Origin: JAEUJM01 sp041908445 | GTDB lineage: Bacteria; Actinomycetota; Acidimicrobiia; Acidimicrobiales; DATDAH01 | Assembly: GCA_041908445.1 (NCBI GenBank) | Contig: JAYRFK010000134.1 | Location: 1-64,000 of the forward strand | Reading direction: 5' to 3' | DNA: 64,000 nt | Part shown: positions 8,386-15,372 of the stretch, one piece after another | How the letters are laid out: every line of letters starts with the position of its first letter | Position numbering within the stretch: the stretch's first letter is position 1 | Notes under the pieces: model-generated | The model's input: the letters and a program-made list of their open reading frames with translations, nothing else | The model's database searches: none | What the model was told of the DNA's origin: nothing | Translations under genes and position numbers: made by a program

Positions 8386-9072
8386 TCAGGTGGGGAACTC
8401 GGCCTCGACCGCGGCGCGGATCGCGTCCAGGGCCTGGCGGCGGGTGCGTTCCTTGGCGATGCGGTGGGCGCTGCGGTCGTACGCCGTGTACCGCTCGGCC
8501 ACCTCGCGGGCGGTGCCGGCGAGCTCGCCGGCGGGCACGACCCGCTCGACCACGCCGGCGGCGACCACGTCGTCGGCGGTGAAGACCTCGGCGATGGGGA
8601 TGGCCCGGGCGAACGCCGCCGGGCTGAGGCGCTGGCGGCAGATCTCCACCGCCGCGGTCGGGATGGGGAGGCCGATGGCCACCTCGTTGGCGGTGAACTT
8701 GAAGGGGCCGTCGGCGGCGAGGCGGTAGTCGCCGCACAGCAGCAGGAAGAACCCCCCGGCGATGGCGTGGCCCGTGGCCGCGATCACGACCGGGTCGGGG
8801 AACGAGAGGACGCGCTCGCACAACTCGAAGCCGGTGCGGACCTGGTCGACGAACGCGGCGGGGTCGCCGCTGAGGCTCAGGTCGTAGCCCGCGGAGAAGC
8901 GGCCCTCGCGGCCGGCGAGCACCACCGCGTCGCCGGCGGCCTCGGCCACGTCCAGGCCCGCGTGCACCGCCTGCTGCATCGCCGGCGACAGGGCGTTCAC
9001 CTTCCCGTCGTCCAGGGTGATGGTGGTGACGCCACCCTCGCTGGTGGTGCGGACCAGGTCGCCGTCGCTCAT
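8386..9072 (-). CDS. Enoyl-CoA hydratase/isomerase family protein (crotonase fold)
   Basis: 228 aa, slightly shorter than typical 255-aa crotonases. DDGKVNALSPAMQQAV near the N-terminus and REGRFSAGYDL at about residue 55 match the first half of the oxyanion-hole region; HAIAGGFFLLLCGDYRLA near residue 103 supplies the second. The usual catalytic Glu positions are not clear: the region after the GDYRLA strand reads FKFTANEVAIGLPIP, typical of the group that keeps one Glu. It may hydrate, isomerise or hydrolyse an acyl-CoA. TAGCGT seven bases before the ATG implies a leaderless transcript. Confidence 0.85.
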   Translation of the reverse strand: MSDGDLVRTTSEGGVTTITLDDGKVNALSPAMQQAVHAGLDVAEAAGDAVVLAGREGRFSAGYDLSLSGDPAAFVDQVRTGFELCERVLSFPDPVVIAATGHAIAGGFFLLLCGDYRLAADGPFKFTANEVAIGLPIPTAAVEICRQRLSPAAFARAIPIAEVFTADDVVAAGVVERVVPAGELAGTAREVAERYTAYDRSAHRIAKERTRRQALDAIRAAVEAEFPT

Positions 9073-9079
9073 GGCGGCG

Positions 9080-9085
9080 ACGCTA
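9080..9085 (-). promoter_or_regulatory. -10 hexamer TAGCGT, leaderless start at 9072
   Basis: TAGCGT, seven bases, ATG. It lies in the 22-base gap after the upstream secreted-protein gene, so the crotonase has its own promoter. Confidence 0.55.
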
Positions 9086-9094
9086 CCGGAGCGG

Positions 9095-9550
9095 TCAGGC
9101 CTGCTCGCCGGTGAGGTCGACCTCGATCGAGAAGGTCACGCCCTGGCAACCGTCGGGTGCCGAGCGGTCCATCCGCACGACGTCATCGAGCACCGCCGGA
9201 TGGCCCTCGGCGTGGGCCGGGACCACCAGGTCGACGGGACCGCCGACCAGCGCGACGGCGTCGGCCGGGCAGGCGCTCGTGCTGGGGGTGACCGCCCCGC
9301 CGTCGACCGACGTGAAGCGCACGGCGTAGTCGTTGGGGTTGTCGAGCTCGACCGCGAGATCTCCGCTGGATCCGGGGTAGAGGTCGGCGATCGCCGAACC
9401 GCCGTCGACCGTCACGTCGACGGGCGAACCGGCCAGGACGCCGCCACCGCCGACACCGACCGCCGACCACTGGGCGACGGCGACACCACCGCCGAGGGCG
9501 AGGCCGAACAGCAACGTGGCGGCCAGCTTGGTGCGCACGTGGTGAGCCAT
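9095..9550 (-). CDS. Secreted hypothetical protein, Gly-rich N-terminus
   Basis: 151 aa. A signal peptide with a hydrophobic core over residues 9-22 and an AVA-type cleavage site near residue 26 is followed by a Gly/Val-rich stretch. The remaining sequence is a beta-sandwich-like domain (LAVELDNPNDYAVRFTSV, and a GCQGVTFSIEVDL ending) with two cysteines that could form a disulfide. It loosely resembles small secreted proteins with a SipW/TasA-like start, but I cannot assign it. The ATG has a canonical AAGGAGG Shine-Dalgarno. The 163 bases upstream hold several short hairpins (see findings). Function unknown. Confidence 0.65.
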   Translation of the reverse strand: MAHHVRTKLAATLLFGLALGGGVAVAQWSAVGVGGGGVLAGSPVDVTVDGGSAIADLYPGSSGDLAVELDNPNDYAVRFTSVDGGAVTPSTSACPADAVALVGGPVDLVVPAHAEGHPAVLDDVVRMDRSAPDGCQGVTFSIEVDLTGEQA

Positions 9551-9713
9551 GACCGCCTCCTTCCGCCGCCCTCCGCCGATGCCGCCCCCGGTTCACCCGG
9601 ACATCTCCTCAGAGGATCGGCGGGAAGGTGGTCAGCGCTGAAGCACGAACCACCGCCGTTCCCGAAATAGGGCTGAAGGTCCCAGTCGAACCGGTGCAAA
9701 TGCACCCCGTCGG
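9551..9713 (-). other. Possible structured leader between dehalogenase and secreted-protein genes
   Basis: Read on the minus strand, this region holds two adjacent 5-bp hairpins (GGTGC-ATTT-GCACC at 9706-9693, then GGTTC-GACTG-GGACC at 9693-9679, counting G-T pairing) and further short complementary segments before the Shine-Dalgarno. I could not match it to a riboswitch class I know. Confidence 0.25.
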
Positions 9714-10619
9714 TTACGCCCCGGTGAAGGCGTGGAGGACCTCGATGAGGCGCTCGGAGGCGTCCTCCTGGATGAAGTGGTTGGCGCCCTCGATCACCTC
9801 GTGGGGCTGGCCCTGCGCCCCCGGCACGACCTCCTGGAACCTGACGTGGGCGCCGGGCTTGTAGGCGATGGCGTCCTCCGAGCCGAAGACCGTGAGGAAC
9901 GGCTTCTCCCAGGTGGCCAAGTAGGCCCAGGTGGCCTTGCTCTGGGGCACGCCCGGGTTGTCGGGCTGGAGCGGGATGAGCAGCGGGAACTGCAGCGCCG
10001 ACGTCTGGTACGTGCCGTCGGGGAACGGGGCGTCGTAGGCGGCCTGCTCCTCGGGGGTGAGGGTGCGGCTCGTGCCGCCCGCGACGAGCGAGCCGATGGG
10101 CAGCTCGGTGACGCTCTGGCTGAAGTCGAGCCACTGCTGCATGAACCGGTTGACCCCCTCGCCCACCGGGATGCCGGTGTTCGAGGCCAGCACCCGGTCG
10201 ACGCGGTCGCCGTGGTCGGGCAGCAGCTGCAGGCCGGTGAGGCCGCCCCAGTCCTGGCAGTAGAGGGTGACACCGGCGAGGTCCTCGCCCTCGAGCCACT
10301 GGCCCATCCAGTCGACGTGGTTGGCCAGCGTGTAGTCGCTACGGGCGGCGGGCTTGTCGGAGCGGCCCATGCCCATGAGATCGAGGGCCAGCACCCGGTG
10401 CCCGAGGTCGGCCAGCCCCCGCACCATGTGGCGGTGCAGGTACGACCACGACGGGTTGCCGTGCAGCAGCAGGATCGGCGCCGCGTCGCGCGGGCCCTCG
10501 TCCACGAAGTGGAAGCGCAGCTCGGTGCCGTCGGCCGCGGTGACCGACCGGTAGTGCGGGGCGAAGTCCCAGTCGGGGAGGTCCTCGAAGCGCTCGTCGG
10601 GCGTGCGCAGCACCTCCAT
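9714..10619 (-). CDS. Haloalkane dehalogenase, subfamily HLD-I
   Basis: 301 aa alpha/beta hydrolase. The N-terminus (LRTPDERFEDLPDWDF) closely follows the DhlA/HLD-I start. HGNPSW at residues 53-58 provides the oxyanion and halide region. The nucleophile is Asp123 in CQDWGG with halide-binding Trp124, the acid is probably Asp249 in FGSEDAI, and the base is His281 in GANHFIQED. These enzymes hydrolyse carbon-halogen bonds of alkyl halides in the cytoplasm. A GGGAGG Shine-Dalgarno precedes the ATG, which lies 2 bases after the preceding gene, so it is the fourth gene of a tight leftward operon. Substrate range cannot be predicted. Confidence 0.88.
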   Translation of the reverse strand: MEVLRTPDERFEDLPDWDFAPHYRSVTAADGTELRFHFVDEGPRDAAPILLLHGNPSWSYLHRHMVRGLADLGHRVLALDLMGMGRSDKPAARSDYTLANHVDWMGQWLEGEDLAGVTLYCQDWGGLTGLQLLPDHGDRVDRVLASNTGIPVGEGVNRFMQQWLDFSQSVTELPIGSLVAGGTSRTLTPEEQAAYDAPFPDGTYQTSALQFPLLIPLQPDNPGVPQSKATWAYLATWEKPFLTVFGSEDAIAYKPGAHVRFQEVVPGAQGQPHEVIEGANHFIQEDASERLIEVLHAFTGA

Positions 10620-10621
10620 GC

Positions 10622-11359
10622 TCAGGCCTCCCGCTTCGGGGCCTCGTCGGCGGTGGCGACCGACTCGACCAGGCGGTCGAACGGCGCGGTCGGTGCCACC
10701 ACGATGGCGAAGCCCTCCTCGGCGCCGGCGAGGTCGAGCAGCGGCCCGGCGTCGGCGCCCTCGGCCACGTGGTCGAAGCGGACCTCGTCCCAGGTGCGGG
10801 CGTCGCCCACGATGACGCCCTCGACCGCGAAGCGGCTGAGGGGCGTGACCCCGTCGGGCAGCGCCTCGTCGGCCGGGGCGCCGCCGGCGAAGCGGCGCAC
10901 CCGAAGCACGACGGTGCCGTCCTCGGGGGTGGCGGTGAGCGGCGCGCCCTCGACCGGCAGGCAGGACATGACGATGGTCGCCGCCATGCCCGCCTCCTTG
11001 TGGACGTGCTGGTCCTTGAAGTCATCCCGCTGCTGCATGGCGAAGAAGCCGGCACGGTGCGGGTAGCGGACGATGCCGATGCGGTCCCAGGTGGGGTCGG
11101 CGCCCCGCTGGTCCACCACGTCGCCGGCGAAGGCGATCATGGCGCCGATCTCGGCCAGCGGGCCGTAGGGCGTGTAGGCGTCGTCGGCCTCACGGCCGGT
11201 GCGGCCCTGGTCGCCGTCATCGCCGTAGTCCGCCCGCTCGCGGTACTTCATGAGGTTGACCGCCCAGAAGGGCGTGTCCTCGTCGGGCGGCAGCTCGAAC
11301 CAGCGCCCGATCATCTCCCAGTTCGGCTCGCCGTAGCCCGGCCCGCGGCGGTCGCTCAC
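10622..11359 (-). CDS. Hypothetical protein, possible dimeric alpha/beta-barrel (DUF1330-like)
   Basis: 245 aa soluble protein without signal peptide. The N-terminal half (PFWAVNLMKYRERADYGD near residue 30, then IGIVRYPHRAGFFAMQQRDDF near residue 110) resembles ferredoxin-like dimeric barrel proteins in which an aromatic/basic pocket binds a small ligand. The C-terminal half has a second, degenerate copy. The GTG start at 11359 overlaps the SDR stop (GTGA), and the dehalogenase follows 2 bases after its stop. It is therefore part of the dehalogenase operon. Possibly a metabolite-binding or uncharacterised degradative enzyme; no catalytic residue recognised. Confidence 0.6.
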   Translation of the reverse strand: MSDRRGPGYGEPNWEMIGRWFELPPDEDTPFWAVNLMKYRERADYGDDGDQGRTGREADDAYTPYGPLAEIGAMIAFAGDVVDQRGADPTWDRIGIVRYPHRAGFFAMQQRDDFKDQHVHKEAGMAATIVMSCLPVEGAPLTATPEDGTVVLRVRRFAGGAPADEALPDGVTPLSRFAVEGVIVGDARTWDEVRFDHVAEGADAGPLLDLAGAEEGFAIVVAPTAPFDRLVESVATADEAPKREA

Positions 11360-12171
11360 CGGACGCCCTTCGGGACGCGGCCGGCCTCGAGGTCGGCGTT
11401 GCGGCGCTTCACCCGGTCGAGGGTCGACTGGTGGGTGAGCACCCAGAAGCGGCCGGCCTTGACGGCGTAGGTGACCTGGGCGGCCACGTCGGCGGGGTCC
11501 ATGGCCACGGTCTGCATCCACTGCTCGATCATCGAGATCTCGACCGGCGCCGGCTCGCCGAGGCCGAGCTCGGCGGGGGCGTTGCGGGTGGACTCGAACA
11601 CGAGGGTGTCGACCAGCTCGGGGCAGAGGCAGGACACGCCGACGCCGGTGCCGTTGAGCTCGAGGGCGAGCGACTCGGAGAGGCCCACGACCGCGTACTT
11701 GGTGGCGTGGTAGGCGCCGAGCACCGGCGACGGGGTGAGCCCGGCCTCGGAGGCGGTGTTCACGATGTGGCCCTCGCCCTGCTCGACCATGAGCGGCGCG
11801 AAGGCGCTGACGCCGTAGGCCACGCCGAGCAGGTTGACCCCGGTGACCCAGCGCCAGAGCGCCGGGGTGGAGGAGATGTTCGGGCGGGGGGAGCCCACAC
11901 CGGCGTTGTTGCAGAGCACGTGGACGGCGCCGTAGGTGGCGAGTGACTCATCCCGCAGCGCCTCCACCTGGTCCGAGTCGGCCACGTCCATCTCGACCGC
12001 GTGCACGGCGCCACCGCCCGCGGCGAGCTCGTCCGCCACGCTCCTCAGCTTGTCGCCCTCGATGTCGGCCATGACCACCGACATGCCCTCGGCGAGGAAC
12101 CGTTCGGACAGCGCCCGGCCGATGCCCGACGCCGCCCCGGTGACCACCGCCACCTTCCCGTCCAGCTCCAT
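11356..12171 (-). CDS. SDR family NAD(P)-dependent oxidoreductase
   Basis: 271 aa classical short-chain dehydrogenase. It has TGAASGIG for cofactor binding (residues 11-18), an acidic residue after strand 2 (ADIEGDKL) favouring NAD, DMDV-type DVADSDQVE, CNNAGVG, and the YHATK active-site pair near residue 156 with the Ser in NTASEAG. It would oxidise or reduce a hydroxyl/keto group, plausibly on an alcohol released by the dehalogenase of the same operon. The ATG overlaps the DUF2855 gene stop by one base. Confidence 0.9.
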   Translation of the reverse strand: MELDGKVAVVTGAASGIGRALSERFLAEGMSVVMADIEGDKLRSVADELAAGGGAVHAVEMDVADSDQVEALRDESLATYGAVHVLCNNAGVGSPRPNISSTPALWRWVTGVNLLGVAYGVSAFAPLMVEQGEGHIVNTASEAGLTPSPVLGAYHATKYAVVGLSESLALELNGTGVGVSCLCPELVDTLVFESTRNAPAELGLGEPAPVEISMIEQWMQTVAMDPADVAAQVTYAVKAGRFWVLTHQSTLDRVKRRNADLEAGRVPKGVR

Positions 12172-13298
12172 CAGGGTGCTCCTTCCTGCTCGGCAGGCTC
12201 GGTGCCGCCGGTGGCGGCCAGCGTGCAGACGTGACCGACCCTCGGGTCGGTGGTGTTGGCCACGAGAGCGCGCCAGGTCGCGGTGACCGCGTCGGCGCCC
12301 TCGTGGTGCTCGAACGTGAGCCAGCCGTCGACCCAGTCGGCGTAGGCGTGCCAGGCCTCGGCGACGCGCTCGTCGAGCGTGTCCTTGCCCCATTCCTGGG
12401 CCCGCTTGGCCAGCTGGTCGGGGGCGAAGAAGAACTCGGGGGTGGGGCCGGGCAGGGGCTCGCCGGCCGTGGTGGCGGGCTCCTGGTCCCAGTGGGTGCC
12501 ACCGACCCGCATGCTGTGGGCCAGGCCCTCGCCGAGGTGGGTGTGCACCGCACGGGTGACGCCGTCGTCGCCGGCCACGTCGACGTAGACGGCGGGCGCC
12601 GCGGCCACCTCGGCGACCGCGTCGTACGTGAGGACGTGGTCGTAGACGCCGAGGGAGTCGACGAAGGCCCGGTTGCCCGGCGAGGTGAGGCCGACCACCG
12701 TGCCGGCGCCACGGCGGCGCAGGAGGAAGGCGGTGCCGATCGACGTCTTGGCCGAGGCGCTCGACAGCCACACCTGCTCGGCGCCGAAGTCGCGGTCGGC
12801 GAGGAAGTCGTCGATCACGAACGACGTGAAGAACAGCGGGTACAGCAGCAGCTGGTGGGGCTCGCGGTCGTCGCGGTGGATGCGGTCGCCGTCGGTGAAC
12901 GTGTAGCGGCTGTAGGCGCCGGCCATCCCCGCCCGGTGCTCGGCCACGTCACTGAAGCCCTGGTCGTCGAAGCGCCCCGGCTCGACCACGAGCTCGGTCG
13001 ACATCGGCAGGTAGCCGAAAACCCGACGGCCCTCGGCCAGGTCGGCGCAGCGGCTCTCGACCACCCGCCCGAAGCCCCAGACCGGCACCCGGCCCCACGG
13101 GAGCTCGGCCGGGAAGAAGTCCCAGTAGCGGAGCATGTCGCCGAACACGCCGTAGGTGACGTTGTTGGCGGACAGCCCGAAGCGCTCGACCGCCAGGCGG
13201 GCCTGGCCGTCGGCGAGCTCGGCGGGCCCGTGGGCCCGCGCCTCGACGACCGTCAGGTCGCCCCGATCGATGACCAGGTCCAGTGCCTCGTGCTCCAT
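12171..13298 (-). CDS. DUF2855 family protein (MDR-like oxidoreductase)
   Basis: 375 aa member of the DUF2855 family, distantly related to medium-chain quinone oxidoreductases. Typical features are SANNVTYGVFGDMLRYWDFFP near residue 42, the GYLPMSTELVVEPGRF block and a Rossmann-like half starting at VWLSSASAKTSIGTAF, where an MDR enzyme would bind NADP. No zinc-binding cysteines are seen. The ATG at 13298 has a GAGGGGG Shine-Dalgarno. It is the first gene of the four-gene operon ending in the haloalkane dehalogenase and is driven by a promoter interlocked with that of the divergent lipoprotein gene. Confidence 0.85.
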   Translation of the reverse strand: MEHEALDLVIDRGDLTVVEARAHGPAELADGQARLAVERFGLSANNVTYGVFGDMLRYWDFFPAELPWGRVPVWGFGRVVESRCADLAEGRRVFGYLPMSTELVVEPGRFDDQGFSDVAEHRAGMAGAYSRYTFTDGDRIHRDDREPHQLLLYPLFFTSFVIDDFLADRDFGAEQVWLSSASAKTSIGTAFLLRRRGAGTVVGLTSPGNRAFVDSLGVYDHVLTYDAVAEVAAAPAVYVDVAGDDGVTRAVHTHLGEGLAHSMRVGGTHWDQEPATTAGEPLPGPTPEFFFAPDQLAKRAQEWGKDTLDERVAEAWHAYADWVDGWLTFEHHEGADAVTATWRALVANTTDPRVGHVCTLAATGGTEPAEQEGAP

Positions 13299-13337
13299 CC
13301 GGTCCCCCTCGTCCCTGTGTCGACGCCCGGCCGACAA

Positions 13338-13372
13338 TTGACAAAGCTAGTGCCACTACTTACCCTGGGCAA
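13338..13372. promoter_or_regulatory. Interlocked divergent promoters with central palindrome
   Basis: Rightward: TTGACA (13338-13343), 17 bases, TACCCT (13361-13366), 6 bases, GTG at 13373, so the lipoprotein mRNA is leaderless. Leftward: TTGCCC (13372-13367), 17 bases, TAGCTT (13349-13344), transcript start near 13337, serving the DUF2855 operon. The perfect palindrome TAGTGCCACTA (13348-13358) lies in both spacers and is a likely operator. Confidence 0.6.
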
Positions 13373-14080
13373 GTGCGCCGCCCCGCCGCCCGCCCGGTCC
13401 CACGACTGGGTGCCGGCCTGGTGGCGCTGACGGTCATCGCCGGCCTGGCCGGCTGCGGCTCGGGGGACGAGGAGGGCAGCGTGAGCGACACCACGCCGGC
13501 GGCAAGCCAGACGGCCGACGCCGTCGACGCGACCACGACCAGTGCGGCGGCAGGCCTGACCGCCGACGACATCCCGGTGGCCCACACCCCCGAGGGCGGC
13601 TGGGGCGACACCATGCCGCCGCCGATCCTCGCCGGCTGCACCGAGCCCCTCGCCGACGGCGCCCCCGATCTGGCCGGCCTGTGGCAGGTCGTCGAGGTCG
13701 AGGCCGGCGGCGCCCCCGCTCCCGACCACCCCGCCCTCGGCCGGGTCCAGCGCATCGAGCAGTGCGGCGACCGCCTGGCGGTCACCGCCAGCGGGATCAT
13801 CCACGACATGCGGGTGGACGGCACCGAGGAGCACGGCGTCCACGACGTGGCCGAGATGGACTACGCCACCCCGATCACCGTCGTGGCCACCTACGAGGAC
13901 GGCGTGCACGTCCTGCGCCCGGTGGGCCTGCCCGTCGAGGTACGCCGACGCCGCGAGGGCGACCAGCTCGTGTGGGACTACCTGAACTTCACCGCCCGGC
14001 TGGACAGGATCGGCGACGCCGATGCCGACCCGGGTGCGACCATCGGTGACCTCGAATCCCGGACCCCGGAGGCGAACTGA
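13373..14080 (+). CDS. Lipoprotein of unknown function
   Basis: 235 aa. The N-terminus has two Arg, a hydrophobic segment and a lipobox LAGC with the lipidated Cys at residue 28, followed by an acidic and Ser/Thr/Ala-rich linker to about residue 60. The mature domain contains two further cysteines and a lipocalin-like run of beta strands (GLWQVVEVE, CGDRLAVTASGIIHD, and a C-terminal LNFTARLDRI). It would be anchored on the outer face of the cytoplasmic membrane. The GTG at 13373 is fixed by TTGACA-17-TACCCT and a 6-base gap. One base separates it from the DinB-like gene. Confidence 0.75.
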   Translation: MRRPAARPVPRLGAGLVALTVIAGLAGCGSGDEEGSVSDTTPAASQTADAVDATTTSAAAGLTADDIPVAHTPEGGWGDTMPPPILAGCTEPLADGAPDLAGLWQVVEVEAGGAPAPDHPALGRVQRIEQCGDRLAVTASGIIHDMRVDGTEEHGVHDVAEMDYATPITVVATYEDGVHVLRPVGLPVEVRRRREGDQLVWDYLNFTARLDRIGDADADPGATIGDLESRTPEAN

Positions 14081-14081
14081 C

Positions 14082-14675
14082 ATGACCGACGCCGCGACCA
14101 CGGCCCTGCCCGAGGGCCTGCTGCTCGACAGCCTCCGCCGCCGCATGGCGACGATGCACTCGCTCTACTACCAGGCCGTCGACACGATGGACCTCGAGCA
14201 CGTGAACCACTTCGAGCGCGAAGGCGTGCTGCCCATCGCCTTCTCGCTGTTCCACTACACGAACATGGAGGACGCCACCTTCATGGTCATCACCGGCACG
14301 CCCCCGATCTGGGACGACGAGTGGTTCGCCAAGGTCCACCCCGCGATCAACGACCACGGCAAGCACCGCACGGTCGACGAGATGATCCACCAGCGCATCG
14401 GCGACTACGAGGCGTTCAAGGCCTACCAGCGGGCGGTGTTCGACCGCACCGAGGCCCACCTGGCCACCATGGACCCCGCCGACCTCACCCGGGTCCTCAT
14501 CGCCCCGCCGTACCCGCCCGAGGTGGCCAGCACCTACAGCGCCCGCTGCGCCGGCCCCCAAGGTGTCACCGTGCTCGACGGCTTCGAGTGCTGGCACTAC
14601 CAGCACGGCCTGCGCCACATGGGCGAGATCGAGCTGGCCCGGGGCCTCGTCGGCCTCGGCGGCATGACCTCGTAG
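14082..14675 (+). CDS. DinB-like superfamily protein
   Basis: 197 aa helical protein. Histidines compatible with the DinB metal site occur at MHSLYYQAVD (residue ~24), DHGKHRTVDEM in the middle, and HYQHGLRHMGEIE near the C-terminus. DinB/DUF664 proteins are four-helix bundles, some acting as thiol-dependent transferases or isomerases, most uncharacterised. The ATG has GGAGG 8 bases upstream and starts 1 base after the lipoprotein stop, so they share a transcript. Function unknown. Confidence 0.65.
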   Translation: MTDAATTALPEGLLLDSLRRRMATMHSLYYQAVDTMDLEHVNHFEREGVLPIAFSLFHYTNMEDATFMVITGTPPIWDDEWFAKVHPAINDHGKHRTVDEMIHQRIGDYEAFKAYQRAVFDRTEAHLATMDPADLTRVLIAPPYPPEVASTYSARCAGPQGVTVLDGFECWHYQHGLRHMGEIELARGLVGLGGMTS

Positions 14676-14753
14676 CCACCTCGTCGTCCTGCCCGCGGGA
14701 GCGTGACGTCGCGCGCCGCGTCCGTCCTGGCCGAGGCGCCCTCGGGGTGGTCG

Positions 14754-14759
14754 TAGGCT
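14754..14759 (+). promoter_or_regulatory. -10 hexamer TAGGCT, leaderless start at 14767
   Basis: TAGGCT, seven bases, ATG. This favours the ATG at 14767 over the GTG at 14761, which would begin only one base after the hexamer. Confidence 0.55.
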
Positions 14760-14766
14760 CGTGGGC

Positions 14767-15249
14767 ATGGACCCCCAGGAGAAGAAGGTCGCCCTGCGGG
14801 CGATCACCTACGGCCTCTACGTGATGACCGCGACCGACGGCGAGACCTACGCCGCCGGCGGGGTGAACTGGCTCACCCAGTCGTCGTTCGACCCGCCCCT
14901 CGTCACCGCGGCGGTGAAGGTCGACAGCGGCCTCGACAGCGTCATCGAGGCGACCGGCAAGTTCGCGGTGAACGTGCTCGCCGACGACCAGCTCGACATC
15001 GGCAAGGCCTTCTTCCGGTCGACCACCCGTGAGGACGACCGCCTCAACGGCCATCGCTTCGAGGGCGGCGCGGTCACCGGCGCCCCCGTCCTCGACGAGG
15101 CGCCGTACTGGTTCGAGTGCACCGTGCGCGACACGGTCAAGGGCGGCGACCACGTGGTCTTCGTGGCCGAGGTGGTCAACGCCGGCGTTCGGGACGCCGC
15201 CCGCCCGCCGCTCAACCTGCGCAGCACCGGCATGAACTACGGCGGCTGA
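14767..15249 (+). CDS. Flavin reductase-like, FMN-binding split-barrel protein
   Basis: 160 aa. The pattern ITYGLYVMTA, GGVNWLTQSSFDPPLV, GKFAVNVLADDQLDIGKAFF and PYWFECTVRDTVKGGDHVVF matches the flavin reductase domain (DIM6/NTAB, HpaC-like). Such proteins bind FMN or F420 and often reduce flavin for a partner monooxygenase. No partner is adjacent; the neighbours are a DinB-like protein and an acyl-CoA dehydrogenase on the other strand. The start is chosen from the leaderless promoter. It lies just before a long palindromic repeat. Confidence 0.82.
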   Translation: MDPQEKKVALRAITYGLYVMTATDGETYAAGGVNWLTQSSFDPPLVTAAVKVDSGLDSVIEATGKFAVNVLADDQLDIGKAFFRSTTREDDRLNGHRFEGGAVTGAPVLDEAPYWFECTVRDTVKGGDHVVFVAEVVNAGVRDAARPPLNLRSTGMNYGG

Positions 15250-15260
15250 CCCCACCCCTT

Positions 15261-15307
15261 CTTCCAGCGGGAGCGCGAGGTGGCTCCTCGCGCCTCCGCT
15301 GGAGGAA
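15261..15307. repeat. Long palindromic repeat, family B copy 1
   Basis: Two 20-base arms (15261-15280 and 15286-15305) pair at 17 positions around a 5-base loop, between two convergent genes. Flanks and loop match a second copy at 36326-36378: an outer TCCAGC/GCTGGAGGAACGA, a central AGGTGG and a following GTCAG. It may act as a bidirectional terminator or REP-like element. No U-tract follows. Confidence 0.65.
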
Positions 15308-15372
15308 CGAGGTCAGTTGCTGACGTCTCAGCCCTCGCCGCTCGCGAGGCGCTCGGTGAGGTGCCCGCGACC

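Noticed and set aside
9679..9706. Known riboswitch (c-di-GMP, ydaO, SAM) in the 9.6 kb leader
   Set aside because: None of the conserved core sequences I know for these classes is present; only short hairpins are seen.
15261..15307. Classical intrinsic terminator
   Set aside because: The hairpin is strong but no U-rich tract follows on either strand, so I list it as a repeat with possible terminator function.
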